DNA of 64,000 nucleotides, taken from NCBI GenBank assembly GCA_044227325.1, contig JBGAFI010000009.1, positions 104,779-168,778 of the forward strand. The letters are read 5' to 3'. Positions 19,420 through 27,050 of the stretch are shown in pieces. Position numbers and translations under genes: made by a program. This stretch comes from PFJX01 sp044227325 (GTDB lineage Bacteria > Pseudomonadota > Gammaproteobacteria > Burkholderiales > Thiobacillaceae). Each line of letters opens with the position of its first letter. Within the stretch, counting starts at the first letter, position 1. The notes below the pieces were generated by a model. The model did no database searches. It saw only the letters and a list, made by a program, of their open reading frames with translations, and was not told the origin of the DNA.

Positions 19420-19445
19420 CGGCATGAGCCGAACGGCTCATGCCG
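19420..19445. promoter_or_regulatory. 26-base hyphenated palindrome containing the epsA-region motif
   Basis: Twelve-base arms surround a central AA. The inner 18 bases (ATGAGCCGAACGGCTCAT, 19424-19441) are identical to 3931-3948. It lies 10 bases after the tpsA stop and 68 bases before the ExbB-fusion start. There is no T-run after it on either side, so it is either a transcript-stabilising or attenuating hairpin or a protein-binding site. Confidence 0.55.
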
Positions 19446-19512
19446 CATTCACGGCACCGTAACAGCCCGGCACAACAATACAAAGCTTTGTGGCACGACC
19501 TCCGGGCTTTCG

Positions 19513-21285
19513 ATGATTCGCATTCTGCTGTCCCTGTTACTGATGTTGGCGATGACGCCGGCCCATGCTTGGTGGAACGGCGATTGGTCCGGCCGCAAAG
19601 CCATTACCCTGGATACTTCGGCGACCGGCGCCGAGATCCGCGAGGGCCTGGCCGACGTGCCGGTGCTGGTCCGCCTGCATACCGGCAACTTCGATTTCCT
19701 CGCGGCCAAGCCGGACGGCGCCGATCTGCGCTTCATCGGCGAGGACGACAAGACGCCGCTGCGTTTCCATATCGAGAAGTTCGATGCGGTGAACCAGTTG
19801 GCGCTGGTCTGGGTGCAAGTGCCCAAGCTGCAACCGGGCAACAAGACGCAGAAGGTCTGGCTGTATTTCGGCAACGAGGCGGCGCCCGCCGCGAGCGACG
19901 CGAAGGGAAGCTACGACGTCAACCAGATCGGCGTCTGGCACTTCGCGGAGGAGGCGGGCGCGCCCCAGGACAGCACCGGTTACGCGAACCATGCCCGGGA
20001 ATTCACCGGCAAGCGCCTCGCCGGCGCCATCGGCGGCGGCATCGGTTTCGACGGCGAATCCACCCTGGTCATTCCCGCGTCGCCGTCCCTGAAGGTCGGT
20101 CCGGCGGCCGGTTTCACCTTTTCGGCCTGGGTGCATTCCACGGAAGCCGCGCAAAACTCGGTGCTGTTCAGCCGCGTCGACGGCAAAAAATCCATGGTTC
20201 TGGAATTGCGGGACGGCAAGCTGGTGGCCGCGGTGGACGACGGCGACGTGAATCTGCGCAGCGTGCCGCCGGTGGATCTGCCCACCACGGGCTGGTTCCA
20301 TCTCGCCATGGCGGTGGGCGAGGAGGTCGCGCTCTACGTCAACGGCCAGAAGGTGGCGGGCGTGGAGGCGCGTTGTCCGGAGATGGGCGGCGAGTTCGTG
20401 CTGGGACGCGGCTTCCACGGCGAGATGGACGAGGTGGAACTGGCCAACGTGGCGCGCGGCGCCGACTGGATCAAGGTGGCGGCCCTGGGCCAGGGCGCCG
20501 ACGCGAAGCTCACCGTTTACGGCGAGGACGAGGAGGAGGCGGGCGGCGGCGAGGCCTCCTACTTCGGCGTCATCCTCCAGAGCGTGACTCTGGACGGCTG
20601 GGTGGTCATCGTCATCCTGATGGTCATGCTGGGCATCAGCGCCATGGTGATGGCGACCAAGGCCATGGTGGTGAACAAGACCGAGAGGGCGAACCGGCAA
20701 TTCATGGATGCCTTCCGCGGCCTCAAGGGCAAGGACACCGCCGCGCTGGACCAGGAGGAGGACGCGGAGGACGCCGACCTGAAGGATTCAGGGCTGGCTT
20801 CCATCGTCTTCGGCCACCACGACCACTACCAGAATGCCAGCCTGTACCGCATCTACCACGCGGGCATCCAGGAGGTGAAGAAGCGGGTGGGCGAGCGCGC
20901 CGACGCGGAACTGTCGCCCCAGGCGCTGAACGCGATCCGCGCCACCCTGGACGGCACCCTGGTGCGCGAGAACCAGAAGCTCAACAGCCTGATGGTGCTG
21001 CTCACCATTGCGATTTCCGGCGGCCCCTTCCTGGGCCTGCTGGGCACGGTGGTGGGCGTCATGATCACCTTCGCCGCCATCGCCGCCACCGGCGACGTCA
21101 ACGTGGCGGCCATCGCCCCCGGCATCGCGGCGGCCCTGGTCGCCACCGTGGCGGGCCTGGCCGTGGCCATCCCTTCCCTGTTCGGCTACAACTACCTGGG
21201 CTCGCGCATCAAGTCCATCGCCGCCGACATGCACGTGTTCGTGGACGAGTACATCGCCCGCATCGCGGAGACCTACTCGCGATGA
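19513..21285 (+). CDS. DUF2341 - LamG-like - MotA/TolQ/ExbB fusion protein
   Basis: This 590-residue inner-membrane protein joins a periplasmic carbohydrate-binding-type region to an ExbB proton channel. A signal peptide (MIRILLSLLLMLAMTPAHA) precedes a DUF2341 domain (about 20-130, opening WWNGDWSGRKAITL). A LamG/concanavalin-like domain follows (about 135-300; IGVWHFAEEAGAPQDSTGYANH, FTFSAWVHST, GWFHLAMAV, VALYVNGQKV, GEMDEVELANVARG). Next come a transmembrane helix (about 360-385), a cytoplasmic loop, and the paired ExbB helices (about 490-575) with GLLGTVVGVMITFAAIA. ExbB channels, with ExbD, use the proton-motive force to drive TonB. The exbD and tonB-like genes follow, so this is probably the channel of a dedicated complex. 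A palindromic repeat lies between this gene and exbD. Confidence 0.88.
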   Translation: MIRILLSLLLMLAMTPAHAWWNGDWSGRKAITLDTSATGAEIREGLADVPVLVRLHTGNFDFLAAKPDGADLRFIGEDDKTPLRFHIEKFDAVNQLALVWVQVPKLQPGNKTQKVWLYFGNEAAPAASDAKGSYDVNQIGVWHFAEEAGAPQDSTGYANHAREFTGKRLAGAIGGGIGFDGESTLVIPASPSLKVGPAAGFTFSAWVHSTEAAQNSVLFSRVDGKKSMVLELRDGKLVAAVDDGDVNLRSVPPVDLPTTGWFHLAMAVGEEVALYVNGQKVAGVEARCPEMGGEFVLGRGFHGEMDEVELANVARGADWIKVAALGQGADAKLTVYGEDEEEAGGGEASYFGVILQSVTLDGWVVIVILMVMLGISAMVMATKAMVVNKTERANRQFMDAFRGLKGKDTAALDQEEDAEDADLKDSGLASIVFGHHDHYQNASLYRIYHAGIQEVKKRVGERADAELSPQALNAIRATLDGTLVRENQKLNSLMVLLTIAISGGPFLGLLGTVVGVMITFAAIAATGDVNVAAIAPGIAAALVATVAGLAVAIPSLFGYNYLGSRIKSIAADMHVFVDEYIARIAETYSR

Positions 21286-21309
21286 AGCGCCGGGACGCCA
21301 AGGTGAGTG

Positions 21310-21427
21310 ACTTTCCCTTTGGGAAAAGCCGCCATGCGGGGATGAAGGGGATCGTGGGGGATTCCTGGCCGCTTGGCCATGACGTCAACGACGAATCCCC
21401 CCCAGCCCCCCTTTTCCAAAGGGGGGA
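21310..21427. repeat. Palindromic dispersed repeat, copy C
   Basis: Third copy of the family at 386 and 2304: TTTCCCTTTGGGAAAAG-like arm, GGGGGATTC, a centre, GACGAATCCCCCC, and CCCCCTTTTCCAAAGGGGGG. It lies inside the ExbB-ExbD operon. The left arm is more decayed than the right. Confidence 0.75.
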
Positions 21428-21477
21428 GCGCGCGTGCCTGGTGTCCGGTTTCTGCCCGAGCGTAGGGAGCGCGCGCC

Positions 21478-21885
21478 ATGGCTGAGCTGCGCGAGGACAA
21501 CGAACCCTTCGACGACATCAACATCACGCCCATGCTGGATCTGGCCTATGTGCTGCTGGTGATCTTCATCATCATGACCACCGCCACGGTGCAGGGCATC
21601 CAGGTCAACCTGCCCAAGGCCAGCGCGGCGCCCAGCCTGGCGAAGCCGAAGACCAAGGCGGTCACCATCGACGCGAACGGGCAGGTCTACCTGGACACCT
21701 ATCCGGTCACCATGGGCGAGCTGGAATCCCGGCTGCGCGGCTTCAAGGCCATCACGCCGGATCTGCCGGTGGTGATCAAGGGCGACGCCAAGATCCAGTA
21801 CGAGAAGGTCATCGAGGTCATGGACCTGTGCGGCCGCCTGGACATCACCCAACTGGGCCTGGTGACGCAGAAGCTGGTGAAGTAG
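21478..21885 (+). CDS. exbD: ExbD/TolR-family biopolymer transport protein
   Basis: This 135-residue inner-membrane protein has the ExbD layout: a short cytoplasmic N-terminus, one transmembrane helix starting INITPMLDLAYVLLVIFIIM, and a periplasmic domain (VTIDANGQVYLD, LPVVIKGDAKIQYEKVIEVM). Asp21, in ITPMLD, is at the position of the conserved proton-conducting aspartate. With the ExbB fusion upstream it should form the stator that energises the TonB-like protein encoded 3 bases downstream (the stop TAG at 21883-21885 and ATG at 21888 are almost touching). The length is normal for the family. It is separated from the ExbB-fusion gene by a 118-base repeat but still reads as one operon. Confidence 0.93.
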   Translation: MAELREDNEPFDDINITPMLDLAYVLLVIFIIMTTATVQGIQVNLPKASAAPSLAKPKTKAVTIDANGQVYLDTYPVTMGELESRLRGFKAITPDLPVVIKGDAKIQYEKVIEVMDLCGRLDITQLGLVTQKLVK

Positions 21886-21887
21886 GC

Positions 21888-22562
21888 ATGGCGGGCAAGA
21901 AGAAGTCCCTGCGCAGCCGCCTGCCCATGCTGGCGGGCCTGACGTTCATGGCCCTGTTCACCCTGGGCGTGGTCTGGCTGGTGAAGGGCTTCATCGACAA
22001 CGCCGAGCCGCCGGAGAAAACCCGGGTGCAGAAGATTTCCCTGGTCAAGCCGCCGCCGCCCAAGCCCGAGGAAAAACCGCCCGAGCCGGAAAAAATGGAG
22101 CAGGAGCAGCCCAAGCAGGAAGAAGTGCAACTGGATGTGCCGCCGACGCCGGACCAGCCCCCGGACGAGGGGCCGCCACCCGGCGAACAACTCGGCCTGG
22201 ACGCGGAGGGCGGCGCCGGCGGCGACGGCTTCGGCCTCGCCGCGCGCAAGGGCGGACGCGACATCACCACGTTGGGCGGCGGCGGTTCCGGCGACCGCAT
22301 GGCCTGGTTTTCGCGACGCATCTCGCGCCAGATGGAGGACGAACTGAAGCGGGCCAAGTCCTTGCAGGGAAAGGATTTCCAGGTCGTCGCCCAACTCTGG
22401 TTCGACCTTGCCGGCGCGGTGACCCGGGTGCGTCTGGACAAGGGCAGCGGCAATCCGGAACTGGACGAGGTCCTGCGCCGGGAAATGCTCGCCGTGACCC
22501 TGCGCGATCCCCTGCCGGAAGACGTTCCGCAACCCGTAAAGCTGCGCGTGGTGTCGCGCTGA
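21888..22562 (+). CDS. TonB-like energy transducer
   Basis: This is a 224-residue protein. A basic N-terminus (MAGKKKSLRSRL) precedes a single transmembrane helix (about 14-34). A Pro/Glu/Lys-rich linker follows (VKPPPPKPEEKPPEPEKMEQ onward), then a Gly-rich stretch, then a C-terminal TonB/TolA-like domain (about 140-224; FQVVAQLWFDLAGAVTRVRL, GNPELDEVLRREM, PQPVKLRVVSR). It would span the periplasm and couple ExbBD energy to an outer-membrane partner. The partner is not proven: the porin encoded next lacks a visible plug domain or TonB box, and the TpsB is not a classical TonB-dependent protein. The ATG lies 3 bases after the exbD stop, so translation is likely coupled. Confidence 0.85.
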   Translation: MAGKKKSLRSRLPMLAGLTFMALFTLGVVWLVKGFIDNAEPPEKTRVQKISLVKPPPPKPEEKPPEPEKMEQEQPKQEEVQLDVPPTPDQPPDEGPPPGEQLGLDAEGGAGGDGFGLAARKGGRDITTLGGGGSGDRMAWFSRRISRQMEDELKRAKSLQGKDFQVVAQLWFDLAGAVTRVRLDKGSGNPELDEVLRREMLAVTLRDPLPEDVPQPVKLRVVSR

Positions 22563-22575
22563 CCTGTCATGCCCA

Positions 22576-22818
22576 TTGACCCTGGAAACGGCGGTTGACC
22601 GCTCATCACCCAAGAGAAGCCGCATGGATATTGATGTTATGCCCTCCGATAAGACTCACCCGATGGGTGGCCCCGCTACGCACCCGCCGGCACGTCCGGG
22701 CACGCGCCTGGCTTTGTTGCTCCGCTTTGCGGGCCCCGGCCCGCGGCGTTGTCGCGTCGCGCCAGCCACCCGCCCGAACGCACCCGCGGGCGCGTCCCAC
22801 TGCCGTTTACAGGTTGAA
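22576..22818. repeat. Terminal-inverted-repeat element, long copy
   Basis: The ends are TTGACCCTGGAAACGGCGGT and the near-complement ACTGCCGTTTACAGGTTGAA. The element is about 243 bases long and has no open frame of its own with coding character. It shares both ends and an internal block (AGCCGCATGG then TATTGA) with the 121-base element at 55070-55190. It looks like a non-autonomous, MITE-like element inserted between tonB and the porin gene, and it fills nearly all of that 270-base gap. Confidence 0.75.
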
Positions 22819-22832
22819 GCGAAGACGAAATC

Positions 22833-24401
22833 ATGAAAACCATCCCCATCAAACCCCTGATCGCGGCCCTCGCCGTGACCGGCGCGATTGCCGGCGCCAT
22901 GCCCGTCCAGGCCGGCGAACGCGAGCAACTGGAAGCCCTGCGCGCCACCACCCAGGCCATCCTCGACGCCCTGGTGGAGAAGGGCATCATGACCCGGGAA
23001 GCCGCGCAGGGCCTGGTGCAACAGGCGGAGGCGGAGGGCCAGGCGCGGGCGGCGGCGGCCGCGAAGACGGAAGCCGGCGTGGTGCGCGTGCCCTACATCC
23101 CCGAGGTGGTGAAGCGGGAAATCCGCGAACAGATCCGCCAGGAAGTGGTCGCCCAGGCCAAGACCGAGCGCTGGGGCGACGTGAACGCGGTGCCGGAGTG
23201 GGTGGAGCGTTTGAAGTGGGAGGGCGATCTGCGCCTGCGCTACCAGGGCGACCTGTTCGCGAGCGGCAATGCCGCGCCCGCATTCTTTCAGGCCACCGGC
23301 ATTTCCCTCAACAACACCGACGAGGACCGCTATCGCTGGCGCACACGTGCCAGGCTGGGCCTGCTGGCCAAGGTGACCGACAGGGTCTCGGCCGGATTCC
23401 GCATCACCACGGGCAACACTTCCGATCCCGTCTCCACCAACCAGACCCTGGGCACCAGCGCGAACAAATATTCGCTGGTGCTGGACCGGGCCTTCGCCAA
23501 GCTCGAGCCCTGGGATTGGATCAGCGTTTCCGGTGGCCGCATTCCCAACCCCTTCTTCAGCACAGACCTGGTCTGGGACGACGACCTCAACTTCGAGGGC
23601 GTGGCGGCCACCTTCAAACCCTGGCCGCACGAAAGCATGGTGGCCAAACCGTTCTTCACGCTGGGCGCGTTCCCGCTCCAGGAAATCGAGACATCGACCA
23701 CCAATCTGGCCCGGGACAAATGGCTGTACAGCGCCCAAGCCGGCTTGGATTGGCGCAGCGGGGCTTTCAGCCGCTGGCGCTTCGGCCTGGCCTACTACGA
23801 CTACCGCAACGTCACCGGCGTGCGCAACAGCACGCCCACCATCAACGGTTTCTATGACAGCACCGCGCCCCAGTCCCACCAGAAGGGCAATTCCCTGTAC
23901 CCCATCGATACCGACGCCAACAACAACGGCACCCAGGACGATCCGGTCTGGGGGCTCGCTTCCGGCTATCGCCTGGTGAACCTGACCGCCATGGCCGACT
24001 TCTCCTACTTCGATCCCATCCACGTGATCCTGAGCGGCGACGTGGTTAAAAACGTCGGTTACGACAAGGCGGAGGTCAGCAGCCGCATGGGGGCCGGTTA
24101 CGACGAAAAGACCCTGGGCTGGCACGCGAAACTCACCGTGGGCAAGCCCAACATCACGCTGCCCGGCGATTGGCAGGTTTACCTCGGCTATCGCCATATC
24201 GAGCGGGACGCCGTGCTGGACGCTTTCACGGATTCGGATTTCCGTCTCGGCGGCACCAACGCCAAGGGCTACTACCTGGGCGCGCTCTACGGCCTGGATC
24301 GCAACACCTGGCTCTCGGCGAAATGGATTTCCGCGGATGAGATCGATGGCCTGCCTTTCGGCGTCGACATCCTGCAGGTGGACCTGAATGCCAAGTTCTG
24401 A
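22833..24401 (+). CDS. Putative outer-membrane porin with N-terminal coiled coil
   Basis: This is a 522-residue exported protein. The signal peptide ends near AGAMPVQA. An alpha-helical, Ala/Glu/Gln-rich segment (about 28-110, predicted coiled coil) is followed by a beta-barrel region with alternating aromatic strands (WEGDLRLRYQGD, RYRWRTRARLGL, DWISVSGGRIPNPFF, YLGYRHIERDAVLDAF) ending DILQVDLNAKF with C-terminal Phe. This matches the putative-porin family (Porin_5 type). The helical segment may tether the barrel to peptidoglycan or to partner proteins (inference). It is the fourth envelope gene in the row after exbD and tonB; the ankyrin gene overlaps its end by 14 bases. What passes through it is unknown. 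Confidence 0.85.
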   Translation: MKTIPIKPLIAALAVTGAIAGAMPVQAGEREQLEALRATTQAILDALVEKGIMTREAAQGLVQQAEAEGQARAAAAAKTEAGVVRVPYIPEVVKREIREQIRQEVVAQAKTERWGDVNAVPEWVERLKWEGDLRLRYQGDLFASGNAAPAFFQATGISLNNTDEDRYRWRTRARLGLLAKVTDRVSAGFRITTGNTSDPVSTNQTLGTSANKYSLVLDRAFAKLEPWDWISVSGGRIPNPFFSTDLVWDDDLNFEGVAATFKPWPHESMVAKPFFTLGAFPLQEIETSTTNLARDKWLYSAQAGLDWRSGAFSRWRFGLAYYDYRNVTGVRNSTPTINGFYDSTAPQSHQKGNSLYPIDTDANNNGTQDDPVWGLASGYRLVNLTAMADFSYFDPIHVILSGDVVKNVGYDKAEVSSRMGAGYDEKTLGWHAKLTVGKPNITLPGDWQVYLGYRHIERDAVLDAFTDSDFRLGGTNAKGYYLGALYGLDRNTWLSAKWISADEIDGLPFGVDILQVDLNAKF

Positions 24402-25194
24402 CGTCCGCCGCCGCGCCGTCGCCCTGCCGGGCCTGCTGGCCCTGGCGCTGCTGGCCGCGCCGGCGCACGCCTTCGACCCGGAACGGGACACCTGGCTGCT
24501 GCCGGACGCGGCCGACGCTAGGCAGTCCGCGCCGCGCCTGCTGGTGGACCCCATCGAATACGCGCGCATCAAGGCGACGGGCAACGATCTCGAGCCCGAA
24601 TACGCCGGGACCGCCCAGTTACTGCTGATCCGGGCCGTCGAACAAAAAGACCGGGAGCAGATCGAGACCCTGCTGCAGCAGGGGGTGAATCCCAACGGCC
24701 TGACCGGCCCCCTGGGCGACAGCGCCCTGGCGCAGGCGGTGAGGCTGGGCGATGTGGAGAGCGTGCGCCTGCTGCTGGACGCGGGCGCCGACCCGGACCT
24801 GAAGGCGGCGGGCTATACGCCGCTGGTGCTCGCCGCCCTGCGCGGCCATGCCCGCATCGTCGCCCTGCTGTTGAAGGCCGGCGCCGATCCCGACCGCAAG
24901 GCCGGCGACGGCAACACGCCGCTTACCGCCGCCGCCGGCATGGACCGCGTGGACTGTCTGCGCGCGCTGCTGGCCGCGCGGCCCGACATCACCCTGTTCA
25001 ATCGGGAAGGCCGCACCGCGCTCAGCATCGCGGCGATGGAGGGGTTCGAGGAGGCGGTGCGCGTCATGCTGGAAGCGGGCGTCGATCCCAACGTGCTGGA
25101 CCGGAGCGGGGGTACCGCCCTGACTTCGACCAGCCTCGGCGATACCGCGCGCATCGAAAAGCTGCTGGTGTCCCACGGCGCCTCCACCCAATGA
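24388..25194 (+). CDS. Periplasmic ankyrin-repeat protein
   Basis: This 268-residue protein has a signal peptide (about 1-28, ending LLAAPAHA) and then five or so ankyrin repeats from about residue 70. Examples are GDSALAQAVRLGDVESVRLL, GYTPLVLAALRGHARIVALL, GNTPLTAAAGMDRVDCLRAL, GRTALSIAAMEGFEEAVRVM and GGTALTSTSLGDTARIEKLL. Ankyrin repeats bind proteins, and the signal peptide puts this one in the periplasm. The start ATG at 24388 lies inside the end of the porin gene, a 14-base overlap that implies translational coupling. I infer an accessory role in assembling the porin/TonB/TpsA machinery. No enzyme motif is present. Confidence 0.85.
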   Translation: MPSSDVRRRAVALPGLLALALLAAPAHAFDPERDTWLLPDAADARQSAPRLLVDPIEYARIKATGNDLEPEYAGTAQLLLIRAVEQKDREQIETLLQQGVNPNGLTGPLGDSALAQAVRLGDVESVRLLLDAGADPDLKAAGYTPLVLAALRGHARIVALLLKAGADPDRKAGDGNTPLTAAAGMDRVDCLRALLAARPDITLFNREGRTALSIAAMEGFEEAVRVMLEAGVDPNVLDRSGGTALTSTSLGDTARIEKLLVSHGASTQ

Positions 25195-25259
25195 GTGGCG
25201 CGGGTGGCGGGCAAGGATCGGATGGAGCGCGCCGCCGCGCAAGGACCAAGGAAGACACA

Positions 25260-25928
25260 ATGAACGACCGCCCACGATATTTCCTCCCCCTGATGCTTTG
25301 CGCCTTGATGATCGCGGGCGGGGCCCATGCGGCGTCCGACAAGAAGGCCAGCCGCGAGCGGGAGGCGCTGCGGCGCGCCCAGATGGAACTGCAGCAGGCG
25401 CGGGGCCAGCTTTCCGGCCTGGAACAGGAGAAAGCCCAACTGGCCAAGGATCTGGAAGCCGCCGGCAAGGCCGCCAAGTCCGCCGAGGGACGCGCCGGGC
25501 GCCTGCGTCGCGACCTGAAAGCGGAACAACAGCGGCGCGAGGCGCTGGAGAAGGAGCTGGAGCAGACGAAGCAGGATCTCGCCGGCAGCGGCCAGCGGCT
25601 GGCCGAGACCCGGAAAACCCTGGGCGAGACCGGCGCGAAGCTGGCCGAGACCGCCGATCTGCTGCGCCGGACCCAGGCGGAGAAAAGCAATCTGGAGAGC
25701 ATCAAGGCGCGCAACGAGCGGGAGATCGCTTCCTGCGAGGACAAGAACCTGAAGCTCTACCAGACCGGCCGGGAACTGATGCTGCGCTTCGAGCGCAAGA
25801 CCTGCGGCGAGATCATGGCCCAGGGCGAGCCTTTCACCGGCCTGAAGCGGGTCGAGGTCGAGAACCTGCTGGAAGAGTACCGGGACAAGCTGGACGAGCA
25901 GAAACTGGTCAAGCCGCCCGGCGGCTGA
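25260..25928 (+). CDS. Periplasmic coiled-coil protein
   Basis: This is a 222-residue protein with a signal peptide (about 1-24, ALMIAGGAHAA). A long uninterrupted coiled coil (about 28-165, rich in A, E, K, L, Q, R) leads into a short C-terminal domain with two cysteines (IASCEDKN, RKTCGEIMAQ). Proteins of this shape are often annotated as tropomyosin- or DNA-repair-ATPase-like only because of the coil; no ATPase motif is present, so I call it by structure. It is the last forward gene of the export locus. It starts 65 bases after the ankyrin gene, with GGAAG 7 bases before the ATG. It could act as a periplasmic spacer or chaperone for the TpsA system (inference). Confidence 0.75.
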   Translation: MNDRPRYFLPLMLCALMIAGGAHAASDKKASREREALRRAQMELQQARGQLSGLEQEKAQLAKDLEAAGKAAKSAEGRAGRLRRDLKAEQQRREALEKELEQTKQDLAGSGQRLAETRKTLGETGAKLAETADLLRRTQAEKSNLESIKARNEREIASCEDKNLKLYQTGRELMLRFERKTCGEIMAQGEPFTGLKRVEVENLLEEYRDKLDEQKLVKPPGG

Positions 25929-25949
25929 ATCCAGCGCCGGCACACCCGG

Positions 25950-25985
25950 TTGTCGTCATTGCGAACGCAGTGAAGCAATCCATCC
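25950..25985. repeat. Fragment of the GTCATTGCGA...GCAATCC dispersed repeat
   Basis: TCGTCATTGCGAACGCAGTG followed by AAGCAATCC is one arm of a common bacterial dispersed palindrome. Fuller copies occur at 56949-57186. It sits between the convergent coiled-coil and isomerase genes. Confidence 0.55.
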
Positions 25986-26055
25986 TGACGGCAAGCTCGC
26001 CAATGCCTGGATCACCGCGTCGCTAGGCGTCCCGCGCTGACGGCAGGCAGCGGGT

Positions 26056-26901
26056 TCAAGGCTTGGCGATTTCCCCCAGGGCGATACCGTTCAGCGAAAT
26101 CGGCGTGCGCGCCAGCATCGCGTCCAGATAGGCGCGTTCGATGTCCGCCGCCTTGCGCATGCGCAGATTGCGGACCAGCGCATCGCGCACCTTGTCGAAG
26201 GGCAGCAGCTCCGGTTCCTTGCGGTCATCCAGCTTGAGGATATGCCAGCCTTGCGGGCCTTCCGCCGGCGCGGCGACTTCGCCTTTGCCCAGACCCTGCA
26301 GGGCCTGCTTGAAGGACGGCGCCAGATCCGGCTCGGAGACCCAGCCCAGGTCGCCGCTTTTTTCCGCGCTGGCGGCGTGCTTGGAATACTTGCGCGCCAG
26401 GGCCGCGAAGTCGGCGCCCTTGCGCTTGGCCTGGCGGGCGATGTCGTCGGCGCTCTTGCGCGCCTGGTCGTCGCCGCCCGGGATGAAGATCTGGCTCACG
26501 CGCAGGCGCGGGGGCGACATGAGCGCGCTCTTGTTGGCCTCGTAGGCCTGTTTCAGCAGGTCGGCGGAAGGGAAGTCGGCGCCGGGCTGGGCGATGACGT
26601 TCATGTAGCTGGTCACCAGGGCCTGTTCCGCCGCCCGCTCCATGCGCGCGGCGACTTCCGGTTTCTTGTCGAAAGCCTGCCGGCGCGCCTCGGCGGCGAC
26701 GCCGCGGCGGATGATCTCGGTCCGGATCAGCTTTTCCAGATCCTGGGCGGTCTTGGTTTCCGCCGGGTAGGACTGGGCCAGCGCGCGGGCTTCAGCCTGG
26801 GTGATCGCGATGTCGCCCATGCGGGCGACGATAGCCTGGTCGGCGGCGAGGCCGGGGCGGGCGGAAAGCAGCATCAGGAGGAGGAGGGCGGTACGGCGCA
26901 T
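26056..26901 (-). CDS. Periplasmic peptidyl-prolyl isomerase (parvulin/PpiC-SurA type)
   Basis: This is a 281-residue protein with a signal peptide (MRRTALLLLMLLSARPGLAA). An N-terminal SurA/PrsA-like helical chaperone region (about 25-125) precedes a parvulin rotamase domain (about 128-230; LRVSQIFIPGG, FAALARKYSKH, GDLGWVSEPDLAPSFKQAL, GEVAAPAEGPQGWHILKLDD). It helps outer-membrane or secreted proteins fold by cis-trans isomerisation of prolyl bonds. It faces the TPS/ExbBD operon, ending 127 bases from its last gene, and probably belongs to the same export function. Its promoter must lie in 26902-27050, shared with the divergent c-di-GMP gene. Confidence 0.88.
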   Translation of the reverse strand: MRRTALLLLMLLSARPGLAADQAIVARMGDIAITQAEARALAQSYPAETKTAQDLEKLIRTEIIRRGVAAEARRQAFDKKPEVAARMERAAEQALVTSYMNVIAQPGADFPSADLLKQAYEANKSALMSPPRLRVSQIFIPGGDDQARKSADDIARQAKRKGADFAALARKYSKHAASAEKSGDLGWVSEPDLAPSFKQALQGLGKGEVAAPAEGPQGWHILKLDDRKEPELLPFDKVRDALVRNLRMRKAADIERAYLDAMLARTPISLNGIALGEIAKP

Positions 26902-27050
26902 GGTCGGTCGGTCCTTACAGAAGAGCCCGGATGATATTACGTTGCTGTGAATGTTCCATGACCGGCCTCGGCGGGCGCGGCGCGCCGGTGGTCATACGGA
27001 CGTAATCTGGCGCGACTATGTTCCCGCAACCTCACCCCGAATCCGGATGC

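Noticed and set aside
14520..19448. A 1,642-codon open frame on the reverse strand across the end of the giant exoprotein gene
   Set aside because: It mirrors a real GC-rich gene. Its product is a low-complexity G/R/H/Q-rich string with no domain or start signal, while the forward frame is clearly a TpsA protein.
19479..19496. TGGCACGACCTCCGGGC before the ExbB-fusion gene as a sigma-54 promoter
   Set aside because: The GG-to-GC spacing is two bases too long; sigma-54 promoters do not tolerate that.
22621..22836. Small forward gene in the TonB-porin gap
   Set aside because: The frame lies wholly inside a terminal-inverted-repeat element and has no coding character.
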